Shown in pieces: positions 22,681 through 34,104 of a stretch of DNA of 64,000 bases. How positions within the stretch are numbered: the first letter of the stretch is position 1; the number at the start of each line of letters is the position of its first letter. The notes under the pieces were generated by a model. The model worked only from the letters and a program-made list of their open reading frames with translations. It had not been told where the DNA came from and did no database searches. This DNA comes from Nectonema munidae. Lineage: Eukaryota; Nematomorpha; Nectonematoida; Nectonematidae. The stretch covers positions 1,471,501 to 1,535,500 of the forward strand of contig JAUIRK010000993.1 of the NCBI GenBank assembly GCA_030549495.1, read 5' to 3'. The position numbers and the translations under genes are program-made.

Positions 22681-23819
22681 CTTTTGGTACAAAATATTTG
22701 GCTTCGTTAAAGCATTCGTAAATTCATTGTAGTCATATTCATGTATCGTGGGTTTCATTTCTCATTATATATATGGAAATTAACTTGAAATAACGCTAAC
22801 CCAAATTCAAAAAGAAAAAGAAGAATTTAAACTGAAAAAATAAGAACTTAAATTGTTGAAAAAGACGAATAAAGTTAAAACATTAGGATAACTTAAAATT
22901 AAAAAAGACTAATTAATTAAAAAAAACGAGGGACTTAAATCAAAAAACCAATTAATTAAAAATACGTCCTCAAAGACAGGGGCTATTTTGTCCACCCCCC
23001 CCCCTCTTTTTCTTAAAATATTGAAAATTTTTACAAAATTCTCTAGTGAACCCACTAAATAATTGATTGCGAATCTGATGGCGTTATTTATTTTTTTATG
23101 AAAATCAATTAAACCTGTCAAAAAATAAATCAAACCTACCAATCAATGCCAAATATAGGAAACTTCAAAATATACTATAAATTCAACATTTTTTTGACTT
23201 AATAATGTCTTAATTTATTTAATAAACCAACTTTTGGTGATTAATTCGCTCAAAATATTTTACCTGTCAGTAAATTAGCTTTCACAGGTGACTTAACGCC
23301 AAACAATTTCACTCATTATTTTTAAATAAACTTATCCACATAAAGCAAATCGAACATACTCAATTTGATTCTCCATTCTCGATTTAAAGTGAGGTTACGG
23401 TTTAACTTTCATTAATTTGTGCTCAGTAATTTTTTTTTATATATCATTTCTGAATGATTTTTCAGTGATTTAGCAAATCGCAATTTCTCTATTTCATCAC
23501 GGCGGTATTTTCGTCAATTTATACACAGGTAAGGAATACTAAATTTCAAATGGGTTAAATGATTATATATTTAGTTAATTCGACACTAGATTGACTTTTA
23601 TATATTTAAGCCCACTAGATAGTAATAATAATTTTCTTTCTTGATATAATGATTTTATCAATCTCATAAATAGGAATGGGACCAAATTTCTACTCAAAGC
23701 AACCTCCAATCATGTTGGCTAAAAGTTCAAAAAATTAAATCTATAAATTTTATTTCTTATGCCATATTTTTCAATAATAACGTAATAGATGGGGCATATA
23801 TTTTATAATATATTTGACA
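22681..23819. other. AT-rich spacer, no gene recognised
   Basis: No supported feature apart from a C-run near 22990-23005. The last 200 bp may be the decayed upstream part of the LINE that follows. Confidence 0.45.
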
Positions 23820-24720
23820 AGAAAAAGAAAAAAATTTATGAAAGAATTATTTCATTAAATATAAAAAGAATCCAAAAAAATTTTGGAACTATATAAATTA
23901 CCCTAAAAAAGGAAAATGTGGCTTGAGTTTTATAATCAACATAAATGGAAACTCCACTGATTCGGACTCTGAAAATGTTGCAATTTTTAGTTATTATTTC
24001 TCTCAAAATGCAATAAAGAGCCAGGGAGAAGCAGCGCTAAACATAAATTTACCCCAATGCAAGACATCATAATTAATGAAGAAATAGTTTTCAAGAAGTT
24101 GAATACACTAGACACTAACAAATCTCCAAGCCTTGACAATCTTCTCAATTGTCTTATTCCTTCAAACATCCTCTGTTAATACTTTTTAACCTATCCTTAA
24201 AAAATGGAATCCTTTCTTGGCCTTTGAAATAGGCATTTGTAGTAGCCATTTACAAAAGTTTAAATCCAAAGTTTCCTTCAAACTATAGAACCGTTAGTCT
24301 AACATCGGTATTATCCAAAATTCTGGAATCCATAATTTCCAACAATGTTTTTTCTTACTTAAATTCAAACAACATACTAGCCAATTATCAACATGGTTTT
24401 AACTACATTGATAGACTACGGGAATTGTCTAAAATCTATCATAAAGATTTAAAAGAAATGATATGATCACTATTCATAATATTATCAACAAAAACATAAA
24501 TGTGGACGAAAGTATCTTACCACAATTTTCTCAGCGTAATCATAGATTTAACAGTAAACAATTTGCAAAAATAAGATGCAAGAAAAGATTTTATAAAACA
24601 TTTTTCATAAATAGAATGATAAACAATTGGAATGGCTTACCAGACTATGTTATTGAATCTCCTTGCTTAAATACTTTTAAAAAGCATGTCAGAAAAAAAT
24701 TTTTTTCAGAGATTTATTAG
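23820..24720 (+). pseudogene. LINE (CR1/Jockey-like) reverse transcriptase remnant
   Basis: Plus-strand pieces in changing frames give KKFWNYI, a linker with SENVAIFSYYFSQNA, then the RT start (SNYRTVSLTSVLSKILESI and NQHGFN-like). An open frame of 85 codons at 24463-24720 carries the family's typical end, FYKTFFINRMINNWNGLP and ESPCLNTFKKHV. The part with the catalytic YxDD box is missing between about 24400 and 24430, so an internal deletion joined the fingers region to the C-terminal part. No poly(A) or tandem 3' tail is obvious. Confidence 0.7.
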
Positions 24721-25070
24721 TTAAGAATTTAAGCGATTTCAGAACTTTTCTATTAAAGAGAATTTCTTTGTTGTTTTGTCTTTTTTTTAAACAATATTGT
24801 GTTGTAGTATCAGGTGATATGAACACTTAACAGATATCACTCTGAATGTTTGCTTACCAATCCTTTTTCAAAATTCCTGTTCTTGATGAAATCATTCATA
24901 ATCCTCTTTTTTCAATTAGACCAACCTTTTTTAGTGAATTGACGAAATAAAATATTAACTAATAAGATAACGGTTCAAAGATTTTTAATTCAAAATGGAA
25001 GATCTTGTTCTTCATGATAAAGATGTTTTTTGAAAACCGCCATACTAAATTTTTCCACCATCTCCTAGTT
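24721..25070. other. Spacer, no gene recognised
   Basis: No supported feature lies between the LINE remnant and the hAT MITE. Confidence 0.5.
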
Positions 25071-25399
25071 CAGTGTTTCTCCAAACCGGAGGTAAATTAC
25101 TCCTTGGGGGTAATTTAACAATTTTGTTGGTGTAATGGAGGGTTCAAAGAAAAAGAAGTTAATAATTCTGAAAATCATGATAACATTGTTTCTGGTGTTA
25201 GAATGAATGTCAAAATAGTCTTAGTATGTAATGTTGTAAACTAAACTGTATCAATGTTCAAATACAATAAATATAAAATATCTCTAGTGTTTTCATTTAG
25301 GAATATATATCTATGATGAAAACATTTTTTGAAAGGGGTAACATGCTTACTGAGACATGTTAAATTGGGTAACAAGCTAAATAAGTTTGGGAACCACTG
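25071..25399. mobile_element. hAT-type MITE with 8-bp target duplication
   Basis: This 329-bp element starts CAGTGTTTCTCCAAACC and ends AGTTTGGGAACCACTG. The flanks are TCCTAGTT (25063-25070) and TCCTGGTT (25400-25407), an 8-bp duplication with one later change. Inside are GGGGGTAATTTAAC and GGGGTAACATGC, typical of noncoding hAT derivatives. Confidence 0.8.
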
Positions 25400-25559
25400 T
25401 CCTGGTTGATTGGAAAAAGGTATATCTTCCGTGCATAGACAAGTTACATACTTGTTTCTTAAAACTATATAGCTCCTCTACTTCACTCATACTCAAATAT
25501 GAGTACTATAATAAATAACGATTGTAGGAAAAAACTTGACAAATGATTTTTGGATAAAA

Positions 25560-26400
25560 CTGATTTTACCAATTTGATTGACACTTTCACCCCATTTTTA
25601 CACTGTAGTATGTATTTAAAAATGAGTACAGAAATGAGAAAAAGGACGATATTGTTTTAAAAAATTATTTTAAATTTAAAGGATACTTTTGGTGAGTAAT
25701 TTATCATCAATCAAAATTTTAATTGTGATTTTCATTTATATTGATTGATAATAATTAATTCCACACATTCTGGCATCCTAATTGCGAAAATTAAGTTCTA
25801 AAATGAACTCAGCATCATAATAGAAAAAATTTTAAATATATTTATTAAAAATATGAAAGTATGTTTAAGAGATAATTTCCAGGCTTACGTCACTAATTCT
25901 ATTTGCACTTTGACACATTTTTTCACAGTAATGGTCAAAACTTGTCCAAAAATAGGTATTGTCAATTTTTGAAAATGAGTTCCAGGAGAAACCAAAAAAT
26001 TTGATTGGCATTTTCCAATTCTAATTACAAAAACTGAGTCCAAAAATGGAATCAGCATCGTGATCTAGTAAAAATAAATATATTTTATTGAAAATATAAA
26101 TAATATTCTAGAAATAAATCAACCACAAATAATATGATTACATTTTCACGCTCTAATTGAAAAAAATGAATCATAAAATATAGATAAATATTTTTGAAGA
26201 CAATTTCTAAGACGTAGACCTCAAATTTAATTGACACTTTTAAACATTTCCAAATCCTAATTGCTAAAACCGAGTTGAGGAATAAAATCAGTATAAAAAT
26301 TAAACATTTTTTTAAAATTTAACCAATATTATTGAAGAAAATTTTCAGGCGTAAAGCGCAATTTTGTTGGAAAAAACGCCCATTTGGATCTGATTGACAT
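25560..26400. repeat. Degenerate tandem repeat, about four long units
   Basis: Recurring landmarks in the same order are TTTGATTGACACTTT, a CATTTTC/CACATTCT word, CCTAATTGC with AAAACTGAGT-like sequence, AATCAGCATC and TTATTGAAAATAT. Unit length is roughly 160-270 bp and the copies are much diverged. Confidence 0.55.
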
Positions 26401-26571
26401 TTTTGACATGATGGGGTCACTCACCTATCGTGAAAGTAGTATCAAAAGATGCAGCTAACGATTTAAGGAAAAGCCACAAATTTTGAAGAAGTCGCTGATG
26501 TGGTTAAATTGAAGGAGGAAGAAATTAAACTTAAAAAGAGTAAGGTTGTTTTCAGAGATTTGGACTTGGTA

Positions 26572-27345
26572 CCATTATGTTTATGATTCCACTTTATCAC
26601 ACCCACGACCACACATCTTCCACTCATCGCAATCACGCTGACGTGCTCTTCAAGGGCACCTGCCAGACAAAATACAGAATTGTCATAGCGAATGATACAA
26701 CAAATATTATTATAACAACTTGCCATTATCGCCTAACACCAACACACAAACAGCGCAACATAAACAATTTTGATATCGTCTTACTGCACACACACCACGT
26801 CATAAAAATAGCAATAAAACGAGAGTGCGCAGCGGTGATGGTGTGCGCGTCCATTCTTCAGCCTCCCTCTTCCCTCTCGACGATGAAGATGCTGGATTTC
26901 GTACGAGCAGTTGTTCTCTGCCTTCTCATCTGCTATCTCTCGTATCCTTTGCAGTAGCAGCAGTAGTATTCCCTCTCAAATTTATGATTTGAACGAGATG
27001 AAGTGCATTCTCTGTCTTTGTACTTTTTTTGCGTTTCCTGCCATCACTCGTTGCTGACTCGCGACACTCGAGTCCTGCTCGCTGGACACGCTTATCAAGT
27101 TATGCAAATTGACAGACGAAAAGCTTTCTTCTTCTGCCTTCGAATCATCATTCATTTGTCTCTAAAGAATTCCACACCTCACACACATGGATTTGCTCAT
27201 CTTTATCGTCTTGTGCATATTTTTCCTCTTTTGCGCCATTTTACTCCTCTGTGCCACCTTTCTTTAGGGAAGTAAGTTAAAATCATTTTTTTAGTCTACA
27301 CACGAAAATTTTATTTCTTTTCCACTCTAAGATTTTTAGTTGTAT
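26572..27345 (+). promoter_or_regulatory. Conserved block A, left copy (putative regulatory island)
   Basis: This block of about 770 bp is repeated in inverted orientation at 59005-59772. I noticed only about two substitutions over the interior. Outside ATGTTTAT on one side and AAGATTTTTAGTT on the other the two flanks no longer align. It has no TIRs or target duplication. It is GC-richer than its surroundings and contains an octamer ATGCAAAT (27102-27109) and CAATAAAA. An ATG frame of 126 codons and a GTG frame of 90 codons run through it, but no domain is visible and the identity covers all codon positions and flanks. A regulatory or UTR role is an inference. Confidence 0.6.
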
Positions 27346-27417
27346 TGTCGCCGTGGGCATATAATTATAGTTTCATTTCACTATCGGTCATTTTTTTTAA
27401 ATGTCAACCCATTCAGG

Positions 27418-27557
27418 CAGTGGCGGTAACCGAAATTGACCATAGAGGGGGCAACTTTAAAAAATACTAGTAAAATACTACCATACAAGTCTTGATGCTT
27501 TAGGAAAGGGCAAAATCAAGCTAAGCCCAGGTGGCCCGCCCTCTGGATTCACCAGTG
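27418..27557. mobile_element. Short hAT-type MITE
   Basis: The 140-bp element starts CAGTGGCGG and ends CACCAGTG, with flanks CATTCAGG (27410-27417) and CATTTAGG (27558-27565), an 8-bp duplication with one mismatch. Confidence 0.65.
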
Positions 27558-27624
27558 CATTTAGGACCAAACGGATTACTTTAGGATTTCCTATTAGATT
27601 CCATTTAAAATTGATAATCTTAGA

Positions 27625-27720
27625 ATTATTTCTATTAAAATATAGTTTTATTCTGGATAAAACTATATAATATATAATTTATATTTCTATTAAAATATAG
27701 TTTTATTCTGGATTTTATCT
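27625..27720. repeat. 30-bp direct repeat
   Basis: ATTTCTATTAAAATATAG followed by TTTTATTCTGGA occurs twice about 60 bp apart. Confidence 0.7.
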
Positions 27721-28985
27721 CAAACCTGTTAGCGAACATCATATATTATAGTCCACACATCTTTCGACTTAAACACAATTGTGACGTGAGCATTTTCATG
27801 CTGTTTTTCCTAGACCTATGTTTGTTTTTGCAAAGTATACCATGCATTATAAGTTAAGTTAAGTTGTTTGTGGCTTTCGCAGCTATCCTTTCGGATATCG
27901 TGGCCCGTCCGGAATGCTGAGTCCAGGTCTACCTGGACTTTCCATCCCACTAAACACCTACCGGCTCTTGTTACTGCATAGCTATACCTTGTTATATATA
28001 TTATTTTACAGGAATTTATGTTACAATATATAAATACAGCTGAGTGATCGATACTATCCTAACGCGAACACTCCCAATTTGGGAAACAAACTTATTGTCT
28101 AGTGATAGCTTGATCACTAACCACGTAGAATCGGGTCGCTAGAGCACTACCTAACCGTAAAAACCTTTGAATTCTTCAGAGGAAGAAAACCAGGGTAAAA
28201 AGCCGGCACACCATGTATTATTTATTCCTCTTTTGGACAACCATTCTCTTACGACAGGAAGAAAAAGGATGCTTGAAGTGAAAATGATCGTGAACACATT
28301 TTCATAGAGTCGTCCTGAGCGCGTAGTATAAAGCGATTCTACTATATCTATCAATTTGCATTTCAATCGCTCTTTGAAGAAAGTGCTCTAAAAAATTTAT
28401 CAGTGAAGTAACAGAAGTGACGGGAAGGACGGTTCACCCAGTGCAGCACCAACATTTAATATTAGGTACTCCACTGGCGCCCATATCAAGTTTAAAATGC
28501 ACGTTTTTACATAGTTGCTCAACCCGTTAACTACCAGAACAACCATATGATATCTAATGTAATGCAGATGATTTGCATCAAAAAGCATTCATGATCGCAG
28601 GCCATTTTATTTTGGTAAAGTCAAGATATGTCGACTCTGCTCGGCAGTACAATAGTGTTCCATATAGTTGAAAACAACTTTAAAACAAGCAAAACGTAAT
28701 TGTGAACCAATGCATGCTTTTAAAGCCCTGCGCGCAGATGCGTATAATTTGGGTAGACCCATGTGTGGCCATTTGATTTTTGGAGTTTTCCCATCCTCAC
28801 TGCATTGATTTGCCTATTACCGTGTTAAAAAACTTCATAAAGTTATCTAAAATAACATTTTTTTAAATACTGAACAGGTTATTCAAAAATTTACAAGTTT
28901 ATTAAAAATTCTTACAAATATTTTATGCTTCGGACACACACACACACATTTTTGACATTTATTTCATTTATAAGATCTTTTACAG
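27721..28985. other. Unassigned stretch with a GC-richer part
   Basis: About 27865-28140 is less AT-rich than its surroundings and contains GGTCTACCTGGAC and a B-box-like GATAGCTTGATCACTAACC, which could be an old retroposon. I could not assign it. The minus-strand frames at 28151-28366 and 28400-28588 show no domain. Confidence 0.4.
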
Positions 28986-29290
28986 TCAAAACATCTGCCT
29001 GGACTTTTCAAAGTGTAAGAAACAGTCAAAGGTAAACATTTAAAAAAATGTTAAACATCGTTGGGAAGCTTGTTTTTACTCGCTCTTAAATCAATATATC
29101 TTTCATAAAGTTTACAACCTAAATTTTCATAAGTGCTTTTGAGATAGCTTTCAAAATGAGAGAGTTCAATGTGATTGTTGGGGGGCGAAATTTTTTTGTT
29201 GCAATTTTCAAAATTAGTGGTCTGGAAATACCACGGGAGACCCAATATTCAAGCAATCCTTTAAAATAGAGTGTATTCAGCGCATATCTA
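28986..29290 (-). pseudogene. Transposase tail with cysteine-rich end, possibly piggyBac-like
   Basis: A minus-strand frame (29245-29051) reads HIELSHFESYLKSTYENLG and YIDLRASKNKLP, and runs on after stops into PGRCFDCKR, CQKC and CVCPKHK. A short Cys/His cluster of this spacing at the end of a transposase fits the piggyBac C-terminal domain. The rest is not seen, so the family call is tentative. Confidence 0.35.
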
Positions 29291-29790
29291 AAGTCCTAAA
29301 TTTATAAGACTACTTTATATTTTTTTATAAATTTGGTGAATTTAAATACTATACTTCCAGCGAAAATATTTTAACTAAATTGGCATATCGAATGTACACT
29401 AGTTTAAAAAAAATCCAAAATTATTAGGGGGTGGAATAGGCTTTTCATTTGAAAGAGTCTACTAGACACCCTGCGATGTTTATATGAAAAAATGTGATTG
29501 ATTCAGGGGCAAAGGTATAAAATAAAGTTATAATTGTGCAAACAAAAAATTAAGATCGCATTATTTCATTTTACTCAGCATCATTCAAAAATAGTTTAAA
29601 GGCTAAATTGATACAAGCTACAAAAAAATCTACAAAAAGTAAAATAACTTAACATTTTGCAAAGCATTTAAGGAAAAAAAGTCTTTCAGAAAAAGTTATA
29701 GAGCTTCAACAAAAACTAAATAATTTTAGAGCATAACTTAAGTTTTTTGAAAACTAATTTGACGTATGCCCTACCTACAGCATACTTTAT
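29291..29790. other. AT-rich spacer, no gene recognised
   Basis: Nothing recognisable lies between the transposase tail and the SINE. Confidence 0.5.
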
Positions 29791-29791
29791 G

Positions 29792-29935
29792 GGTGGCATG
29801 GCAGGTTGGTTGAGGTAATGAACTCAGCACGGAAGCTTCTGAATTCGATACGAATTTGTTCATAGTTTGACATAAGCGGTACATCGGTGCCTTGTCAATG
29901 AAAATACACCCGCTGCACCTTACCTTTTACTCAAA
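29792..29935 (+). mobile_element. tRNA-derived SINE, diverged copy
   Basis: Starts near GGCATGGCAGGTTGGTTGAG (A-box-like) and ends with CATAAGCGGTACATCGG, GCCTTGTCAATGAAAA and TACACCCGCTGCACC, matching the 3' part of five other copies in the window. The B box is degraded. Confidence 0.6.
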
Positions 29936-30315
29936 ATTGAAAATTTTGCTACATAATTAACGAGAGAAAGGAAACAAAATAAACTAATAAAGCAATTTTC
30001 ACTATTTTTAAATGGAACCGTCTGTTCTTAGAATAATTTCAAAATAATAGGAGGCATGTTTTTATAAGCAGCAAAACCCAACGTTTAAGTAGCTAACCCT
30101 TATAATTTAACAAATTATTTAAACTAACGGTCGACAGACATTTCGCCCCATAAGCAATTTGCCCTCCCCCCCCCCCTGGGCAAATTGTCTCATAGGCTAT
30201 TTGTTTCATCCATCTTTGCTTATTATATGTGTAAAATTATTAAAAAAATTTTAATTCTTGTTTATTTTATCTCTATTAAATTATTTCAAATTAATCATTT
30301 TATCTCTTAATTTTT
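29936..30315. other. Spacer with long C-run
   Basis: Contains CATTTCGCCCCATAAGC, a C-run near 30165-30177 and CAAATTGTCTCATAGG, again of the CGAATTGTC type. No gene. Confidence 0.5.
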
Positions 30316-30317
30316 TA

Positions 30318-30500
30318 GAATTGTCCATGAGACAAAATGTCTTATGAAAATAACGGGGCGAATTGTCCATGAAACAAAATCTCTTATGAAAATAATGGGG
30401 CGAATTGTCGATGGGACGAACTGTCTTATCAAAATAATGGGGCGAATTGTCCATGGGACGAACTGTCTTATGAAAATAATGGAGCCAAATGTCCGAGGAC
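30318..30500. repeat. 42-bp tandem repeat, four copies
   Basis: Each unit has GAATTGTCCATG, ACAAAAT/ACGAACT, GTCTTATGAAAATAA and ACGGGGC/TGGGGC. A fifth partial unit follows. Because 42 is divisible by three the minus strand stays open (HYFHKTVRPMDNSP), which explains the 76-codon frame there. The unit carries the dispersed CGAATTGTC word. Confidence 0.9.
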
Positions 30501-30693
30501 CAAACTAACATAAATCAAAGTATACGAAAAAAGAGAATCATTGCGTTTTTTTGAATATTTCTGTCTACAAATAAAATTCTGACAGCTGTCATAAATAGAT
30601 CAAGTACAAGCGCCCCTGATTTATATCTGTCGAAAAGCAGTTTGATTTAAGCGAAAAAACATTTTTTTAGGTAAAAAAGAAAGAGTTATAATA

Positions 30694-31118
30694 TAGTAGA
30701 CCCTCGTTAACTCGGATATCGGATAAGTCGGACCCTGAACGAGGATACAAATGTTTGCCCCCATAGGCTTACAAGCGGCCATTTTCTTTGACTTTTAATT
30801 TCGCTTTGGCTTACAAGCAGTCATTTTATTTGTTTTTTACTCAATAGATAGTTCGCGGTTATTCGAAATTTTGACGGCATTTCAAATCTTGTTATGGCTA
30901 TATCAAGTTGTTGAAGTGTTCATCTACATTTTTCTTCAATATTTTCTTGCAAAATGCCTGGAAGCGTACAGCCAACGCTCGAAATCTTGTGACTCTATTA
31001 GTGACCAAGAAACTTAAACTTAATCGCACATTAGACGCTGGGGCTATTGTAAAAAGTATTTGTGAAGAGAGTATACACCCTTCTCCCCCATGTAGTGCGA
31101 CTTAACGAGGGTCTACTG
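30694..31118 (+). mobile_element. Tigger/pogo-type deleted element
   Basis: The ends are TAGTAGACCCTCGTTAACTC and, in complement, CAGTAGACCCTCGTTAAGTC, each next to a TA dinucleotide (30692-30693 and 31119-31120). The 425-bp interior has an open stretch reading ARNLVTLLVTKKLKLNRTLD and AGAIVKSICEES, like the start of the CENP-B/Tigger DNA-binding domain. The catalytic region is missing, so this is an internally deleted copy. Confidence 0.8.
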
Positions 31119-31640
31119 TATTAGTTTGAGAAAAGAGTATTCTTTGATTTGGTAAAAACAACATTAAATATCCTATATACATTTGAGCATACATAAAGGG
31201 GCCTTCCTATATACATCATACACAAAATAATAGGAGAGCCAAAAGCGCTGCTTGATCCATTCATCTAGTCTAAGACTTCACTGGTGGCATACGATATGTT
31301 ACGCTTCAAAATTAGAAGGAAAACAACTAAGTCATAATAAATACTGGAATTCGCTACGATTTCAATTTAGTTACAATACTTCTTTATCTAGCTTTTTTAA
31401 ATATGTACCTGCCAGTTTATATTCATGCACAATCATCACTCTGATGCAAGTGGACACGAACATACGCAAGTTCTAACAAGCATACACTGCATTCTTCTGA
31501 AGCATTGAGTAGCTTTTTTCAAGTTATGTCTGCCAGTTTTCACAATCGGCTCGGGTATTTTATAACCTTAAAATTAAAATTTTCTGGTATTATCTTTCAG
31601 AAACTATTTTCTTATAATAAATTATACGTTGCATCTTTTT
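31119..31640. other. Unassigned spacer
   Basis: The frame at 31252-31476 has no recognisable domain, and no inverted partner was found in the right arm. Confidence 0.4.
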
Positions 31641-32160
31641 CGGCTTACATTAAATAAAAGTTTTGTCTGGAATTTTCGCACAGTACCTACAAGATGCTCC
31701 TCATCAACTGTGATGTTCTTATTTTTGAACATAAAGCTATTTGATTGAAATTGGATTTTTCATCTCTTTTATTGATCTTGTCAAATCAAAGATATCCATG
31801 TTTTATAAAAATGCTTACTATGATCTCATCCAAATCTGTAATGTTGTCGCGATCTGCTCCTAGTCTTATAAGCAATCCCAAAAAAGCATTGAATTGATCA
31901 TATGTAAAGTGAATAAAATACGAAGCTTTAAATCTTTCGGGGTTTTGACGTTTAACTTTTCTGGCTTTATAATTTGTATATTTCAACGCTGTTCTTATTT
32001 CTTCAGGAAATATCTGCGTTATATTTTCAGAAGAAATCGAAGAAGCGGATGAAAAACAAGATGAGTCTTTAGGATTTTCAGTGAATACTTTATCTTCGTC
32101 ACTTATTACATTATTACCATTTTCATCGAAACTCTCAAGTTGACTCTTGCTTCAGAAAAA
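31640..32160 (-). pseudogene. piggyBac-like transposase fragment
   Basis: The minus-strand frame 31986-31786 reads FTYDQFNAFLGLLIRLGADR then DNITDLDEI, which fits the N-terminal helical part of piggyBac transposases. Beyond it, after stops, comes KNITVDEEHLVG, compatible with the start of the catalytic core. Upstream on the same strand an acidic stretch is seen. Compared with the copy at 20380-21600 it is a different lineage. No TIRs found. Confidence 0.5.
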
Positions 32161-32865
32161 TTGTCATTTATCAAATTTTACCAATTTTCTTCACGTGAAA
32201 AATCATCTATCCATTTTATGAAAAATCAAATGAAAAGAAAAACTTGTGAGTAAATAAAATTATCACAAGCACTGCATATAATGCTTTTTGGCAGCTGGAA
32301 ACTCCAATAGACTTATGGGCGTAAGCAAAAAATAGGTGTGACTACAGAATGTTGACAAAAGTAGTTAGTGTGTTTATTTTGAGAACAGATAAAGTGCTTG
32401 AGGAAAAACTTGAATGCATTTTTCTCATTCATTGTTCATATCACACTGTAGCGTTTACAATACGATTAAAAAACTGTCTGACTACCAAATGTAGACAATA
32501 ATCCGATTAGGGCTAAGAATCAAAATAAGCATTCAGTATTTTGGCAAAGTTGTACTTATTACATACTTTTTTATAATCTGTTAATTAGTTGCGGAATGAT
32601 TGATCCCGAATCGTGTTTTTTCAAGTATTGCAAAGTTAATACCCTTTCCGAAACTTTTATTATTATTCCTCGGAATTTGTACGCGTTCTGAAAGGATTAG
32701 TAAACAGCCGAAGAAATATAAAAAGATTTAGTCATCACTCTTAATTCTGCCTAACGTTGCATATCTAAATATTTTTACTTGGAATTTTAATATTAACAAT
32801 TTTGTTTGGAAATGGATAATCAGATGTGTTGAACTTTTAAGAATTCCTTTTAATAAATGGATAAG
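32161..32865. other. AT-rich spacer, no gene recognised
   Basis: No supported feature. Confidence 0.5.
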
Positions 32866-32868
32866 TGT

Positions 32869-33000
32869 CTTGATTAGATTCTGGATTCGATAACTCAAGG
32901 ATTTGGGTTCGATGCCACATCAAGCCTGCTTTCCTCATAGTTCGATACAAGCGGCGCAATTATGCCTTCTCGATGAAAATACACTACGTTAGCTTTAGCT
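32869..33000 (+). mobile_element. tRNA-derived SINE
   Basis: GATTCGATAACTCAAGG, GGGTTCGATGCC (B box), CATAGTTCGATACAAGC and GGCGCAATTATGCC are in the family order. The 5' part is shortened. Confidence 0.75.
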
Positions 33001-33020
33001 TTTAAAAATATATTATAGGG

Positions 33021-34043
33021 GGCGTGAGTAGGGTTTCTTTCCCGGGATCCCGTTCAATTTTTTAGCTCGAGAAAATTTCGAGCTCTCCCGGCAACGATAT
33101 TGGAACCTCATTTCCTGAAAAAGTTTACTTAAAATAAAAATGACGCTTCTGGCTAAAATTAATATTCGAAAAATGAAAACTTTCTAATAGAAAAGCCACC
33201 ACCTTGCTCACTGCTGAAGCATTATTTCATTTTATCAACATTGAGCTTGATAAAGAACCTTCCAGTTTTTCATTAGCTATCAAAGAAAAGTTAAATGATC
33301 ATCGAATTTTGAAAAGGAATAATGTCAATTTAGTTGGAATGTTAGAATTTTCGAACCAGGGGAAGAAATTACGGGACGCAAGAAGATGAAATTATCTCTC
33401 TGTCAGACAAAAATAAACGAAGTGACAAAATAGTTAAAAGTAAATTCTCTGAAAACTTGGAGAGAGAGAGAGAGAAAGAGGAAGAAAAAGGCTCTTTTTT
33501 GGATGAACGTGAAATAGATGATGTCGAAGACACTTTGTCTTTAGAAGAGAGGCTGGAAATGACACTTAAGAAAAATGAATCGTTCAGAAAAGATAGTTGG
33601 AAGCAAGAGCTTATGAAGTTTGAAGGAAATGGGATGAAATCAACTACCATAATAAAATAGGAAAGAGCTTTAAAAATAGTGCCACCAACATCCGTTGGGG
33701 CTGAAAGAGCTTTTTCGTCGGCTACACTTTTTTTCACAAAAATCAGAACACGACTATCATCGGAGAGTAATTTTTTTTGAAAAAGTATTACAATAATAAA
33801 GATTGCTTTTTTTCTAATAAAATTGTTTTATTTTCCACTTTTAAGTTTGAGAACGAAAAATAAATAAAGGAAAAAAATTCCCTAAAAATTTCCCGGGAGG
33901 TGTGAGTAAGGTTAGCTAGATACTAGGCTTCGATAACTCGCGGTCTTGGGTTCGATTCGGTATCAAGCCTATTTTCTTATGGTTCGATTCAAGCGGCGCA
34001 ATTGTGCCTTCTCGATGAAAACACCCCCACTGTAACTTTACCT
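33021..34043 (+). mobile_element. tRNA-derived SINE split by a hAT element
   Basis: The first ten bases of the SINE (GGCGTGAGTA, 33021-33030) are separated from its body (33901-34043, starting TGTGAGTAAGGTTAGC) by 870 bp of hAT sequence. The overlap CGTGAGTA/TGTGAGTA is the 8-bp target duplication with one change. The body has the B box GGGTTCGATTC and the family's 3' part CAAGCGGCGCAATTGTGCC. Confidence 0.8.
33031..33900 (+). mobile_element. hAT transposon remnant inserted in the SINE
   Basis: The ends carry TTTCCCGGGA-type sequence (GGGTTTCTTTCCCGGGATCC left, TTTCCCGGGAGG right). Inside, a plus-strand frame (33204-33389) and later pieces end with IVPPTSVGAERAFSSATLFF and TKIRTRLSSES, the hAT C-terminal dimerisation motif. 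The GA-rich part at 33460-33475 and a stop before ERALK break the frame, and the N-terminal and catalytic parts are mostly lost. Confidence 0.8.
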
Positions 34044-34104
34044 GTATAAAGGATTAAAAATGGTGAAAATGACTTCTACCATACATTGGCCTGGGTTAAA
34101 CAAA

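Noticed and set aside
26577-27275. Open frames of 126 and 90 codons in block A (and 127 and 90 in A') as protein genes
   Set aside because: The 90-codon frame starts with GTG. Neither shows a domain, and the identity between copies is as high outside the frames and at all codon positions, so coding is not needed to explain it.
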